Assembly (NCBI GenBank): GCA_035441325.1
Contig: DAOROA010000020.1
Span: 1-64,000 of the forward strand
DNA: 64,000 nt
Direction: 5' to 3'
Source: Competibacter_A sp002352125
Lineage (GTDB): Bacteria; Pseudomonadota; Gammaproteobacteria; Competibacterales; Competibacteraceae
Of this stretch, positions 62,186-64,000 are shown piece after piece. How positions within the stretch are numbered: the stretch's first letter is position 1; each line of letters begins with the position of its first letter. The notes under the pieces were generated by a model that worked only from the letters and a program-made list of their open reading frames with translations, made no database searches and was not told the DNA's origin. The translations under genes and the position numbers were made by a program.

Positions 62186-63061
62186 ATGACGATGACGACG
62201 ACTGCGCTGGTTCCCCGCCTGCAACATCTGCCGGTACCGGTCGACAGCCTGGAAAGCTATATCCAGGCGGTCAACCAAGTACCGATGCTGCGTGCCGAGG
62301 AAGAACAGGATCTGGCTCAGCGTTTGCGGCTGCGCAACGATCTGGCAGCAGCGCAACGGTTGATCGTGGCCCACCTGCGCTTCGTGGTGCACATCGCGCG
62401 CGGCTACATCGGTTACGGCCTGCCGCTGGGCGATCTGATCCAGGAAGGCAACGTCGGCCTGATGAAAGCGGTCAAGCGTTTCGATCCCGCGCACGGGGTG
62501 CGGTTGGTGTCGTTCGCGGTACACTGGATTCGCGCCGAAATCCACGAATTCATTCTCCGCAACTGGCGGATCGTCAAAGTCGCTACCACCAAGGCGCAGC
62601 GCAAGCTGTTTTTCAAGCTGCGCGGCGCCAAAAAACGGCTGGGTTGGCTGAACGGCGACGAAGTCGATATGGTCGCCCGCGAGTTGGGCGTCAGTTCCGA
62701 CACGGTTCTGGAGATGGAATCCAGATTGAGCGGCTACGACGTATCGTTCGATCCGGTTCCAGATGTCGACGACGACGAGCACGAAACGTATACCCCATCG
62801 GCTTACTTGCGAGACGAGCAAGCCGATCCGGCGGATGCGCTGGAGCGGGACAACTGGGAGGAGCAAACCACCAACCGGTTGGGCGAAGCGCTGGAACGAT
62901 TGGATCCGCGTAGCCGCGACATCGTGCAGCGCCGTTGGTTGAACGACCAGAAACCGACTCTGCACGAGTTGGCTGCCGAATACCAAGTGTCCGCCGAACG
63001 AATCAGACAACTGGAAAACAATGCCATGAAAAAGCTGCGGGCTTGTCTATCCACCGCTTGA
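62186..63061 (+). CDS. rpoH: heat-shock sigma factor RpoH (sigma-32)
   Basis: This 291-residue group 3 sigma factor directs heat-shock transcription. The diagnostic RpoH box QRKLFFKLR is at residues 138-146, region 2 includes GDLIQEGNVGLMKAVKRFDP and the -10 recognition VSFAVHWIRAEI, and region 4 ends with YQVSAERIRQLENNAMKKLR. The ATG at 62186 has AGGGAGA upstream; the open frame runs 13 codons earlier but into the operator. A CIRCE element lies on its promoter and an intrinsic terminator follows. Confidence 0.96.
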   Translation: MTMTTTALVPRLQHLPVPVDSLESYIQAVNQVPMLRAEEEQDLAQRLRLRNDLAAAQRLIVAHLRFVVHIARGYIGYGLPLGDLIQEGNVGLMKAVKRFDPAHGVRLVSFAVHWIRAEIHEFILRNWRIVKVATTKAQRKLFFKLRGAKKRLGWLNGDEVDMVARELGVSSDTVLEMESRLSGYDVSFDPVPDVDDDEHETYTPSAYLRDEQADPADALERDNWEEQTTNRLGEALERLDPRSRDIVQRRWLNDQKPTLHELAAEYQVSAERIRQLENNAMKKLRACLSTA

Positions 63062-63079
63062 AAAACGGCTTTTTTTCCG

Positions 63080-63109
63080 CCCCTCGACCGCTAGCCAACG
63101 AGGGGTTTT
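63080..63109 (+). terminator. intrinsic terminator of rpoH
   Basis: CCCCTCG (63080-63086) pairs with CGAGGGG (63099-63105) around a 12-nt loop and is followed by TTTTC. It starts 19 nt after the rpoH stop. Confidence 0.85.
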
Positions 63110-63155
63110 CGCTCGGTGTCGCACGGTAGCCGGCAAAGGTGGAGCAACGCAACCG

Positions 63156-63293
63156 ATGACTCTCTCGTTGAGGCAGATTCTGTTAGCCGTGGCAGTGGTC
63201 ATTTTCGTGCTGGATGCCATCAAGGCATGGCGTGTCGGTATCAATCCCTTGCCGCTGGCGCTCGCTTTTGCCTTCGGATCGTTCCTGGTTTGA
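63156..63293 (+). CDS. 45-residue hydrophobic membrane peptide
   Basis: An ATG at 63156 opens a 46-codon frame ending TGA at 63291-63293. The product has two hydrophobic stretches (QILLAVAVVIFVLDAI and PLPLALAFAFGSFLV) joined by a short basic link KAWRVG, as expected for a two-helix or hairpin membrane peptide. GGTGGAG lies 12 nt before the ATG. It is downstream of the rpoH terminator, so it would need its own promoter. I do not recognise a family. Confidence 0.55.
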   Translation: MTLSLRQILLAVAVVIFVLDAIKAWRVGINPLPLALAFAFGSFLV

Positions 63294-63348
63294 ACCGGGC
63301 GGCTGCGATCCCGCAGCGGCACGAGAGCCGGTTTCGCCCGCTGCCGGA

Positions 63349-64000
63349 TTACGTCGATGCGCCAAGCTGCTTCTCCCACAGCCGGTCGGCGAGTTCCACG
63401 ATCAAATCGCACAGCGCCAGCCGTTGCCGCCAGCTTTCCGGAATACCGGATTCACCGTAATACGCCCCCGCAATCTGGCCGCACACCGCCGCCGTGGTGT
63501 CGGCATCATCGCCCAGATTGACCGCTCTTAGAATCGCGTCCCGAAAATTATCGGCGTGCAGGAAGCACCACAGCGCCGCCTCCAGCGATTCCACCACGTA
63601 GCCGCTACCACGAATCTCGTTTTCCGATTTGCCGCGATAATCGCCGCGAGCGATGGCGTCCAGATTGGGAGAGAGCACCGGCGCCCAATCCGCTGGAAAG
63701 TGCGCGCCGAACAGAACGGCGTCCTTGTCCTCGCCCGCCAGCGCCTTGTATAGCATCGCGCCGAATAACTGGCTGGCCTGGATGCATTCGGCGGCGGCGT
63801 GAGTGGTGCGGGAACTGTCGCCGGACAGCTCGACGCTTAGCCGCCAGTCGGGAAAGGCGAACAAAGGGATCGGCGCCAGCCGCATGATGCAACCATTGCC
63901 GGCACTAGCAGGATGGGTAGAACCGCTATAGGGCTCGCCGCTTCGATCGAATTGGGAAAGCGCCGCCCGCGTCGTATTACCGATATCGAAACAGTAGCCG
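63349..64000 (-). CDS. ADP-ribosylglycohydrolase family protein, 5' end outside window
   Basis: The minus-strand frame stays open to the window edge and covers at least 217 residues. The visible part includes GYCFDIGNTTRAALSQF, HPASAGNGCIMRLAPIPLF, THAAAECIQASQLFGAML and the metal-binding C-terminal motif NLGDDADTTAAVCGQIAGAYYG. These are hallmarks of DraG/ARH-type enzymes that remove ADP-ribose from proteins or metabolites. An internal ATG at 63885 could be mistaken for the start, but family sequence continues upstream of it. The catalytic N-terminal glycine/aspartate motif would lie beyond the window. Confidence 0.9.
   Translation of the reverse strand, partial: GYCFDIGNTTRAALSQFDRSGEPYSGSTHPASAGNGCIMRLAPIPLFAFPDWRLSVELSGDSSRTTHAAAECIQASQLFGAMLYKALAGEDKDAVLFGAHFPADWAPVLSPNLDAIARGDYRGKSENEIRGSGYVVESLEAALWCFLHADNFRDAILRAVNLGDDADTTAAVCGQIAGAYYGESGIPESWRQRLALCDLIVELADRLWEKQLGAST

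Noticed and set aside
63349..63885. ADP-ribosylglycohydrolase starting at the ATG at 63885
   Set aside because: Family sequence continues in frame upstream to the window end, so this ATG is internal.

Overview
The window looks like chromosomal DNA from a high-GC gammaproteobacterium. Nothing in it looks like a phage, plasmid or transposon. The evidence is local gene order: rsmG-parA-parB-atpIBEFHAGDC-glmU, which usually lies near the replication origin; rlmN-pilW-rodZ-hisS-yfgM-bamB; M16 peptidase pair-rsmD-coaD-ferredoxin; and ftsY-rpoH. I cannot fix the genus from sequence alone; a Competibacter/Chromatiales-like lineage is a guess.

Layout. (1) 1-12.75 kb, minus strand: a partial tRNA-Ala, gltX, glmU, the complete nine-gene F1Fo ATP synthase operon with a clear sigma-70 promoter and an intrinsic terminator, then parB, parA and rsmG. 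(2) 12.9-15.6 kb: a betaine-lipid and lipid-remodelling cassette (btaA, btaB, and a convergent PlcP-like phosphoesterase) with a possible Pho box. (3) 15.7-20 kb: endonuclease V, long-form hisG and a secreted SBBP beta-propeller protein. (4) 20.2-30 kb: ndk, rlmN, pilW, rodZ, hisS, yfgM, bamB, a MarC-family protein, priA. (5) 30.4-38.3 kb: yjcH-actP acetate uptake, a cNMP/CBS/nucleotidyltransferase regulator, argS, an FtsN-like membrane protein with no SPOR domain, and a YbaK-HDOD fusion. (6) 38.4-45.8 kb: divergent speA/speE, a glnK-amtB-glnK operon with a sigma-54 promoter and NtrC-like sites, ubiK and comM. (7) 45.8-50.5 kb: an NAD-centred block with an NrtR-like regulator, a PP2C-like phosphatase and a nicotinamidase-like hydrolase, divergent from a class III sirtuin and an ABHD10-like hydrolase. 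(8) 50.5-57 kb: an ECF sigma/anti-sigma operon with two envelope proteins, then ferredoxin, coaD, rsmD and an active/inactive M16 peptidase pair. (9) 57-61 kb: a secreted VWA protein containing three identical 210-bp tandem repeats, next to a transmembrane Ser/Thr kinase. (10) 61-64 kb: ftsY, then rpoH with a CIRCE (HrcA operator) placed on its promoter, a 45-residue membrane peptide, and an ADP-ribosylglycohydrolase cut by the window end.

Most genes are housekeeping. The points most worth following are the CIRCE on rpoH, the btaA-btaB-plcP module, the VWA repeat protein beside a kinase, the NAD/sirtuin block, and the distal NtrC-like site beyond ubiK. All functions are inferred from recognisable motifs and gene order; no database search was run.
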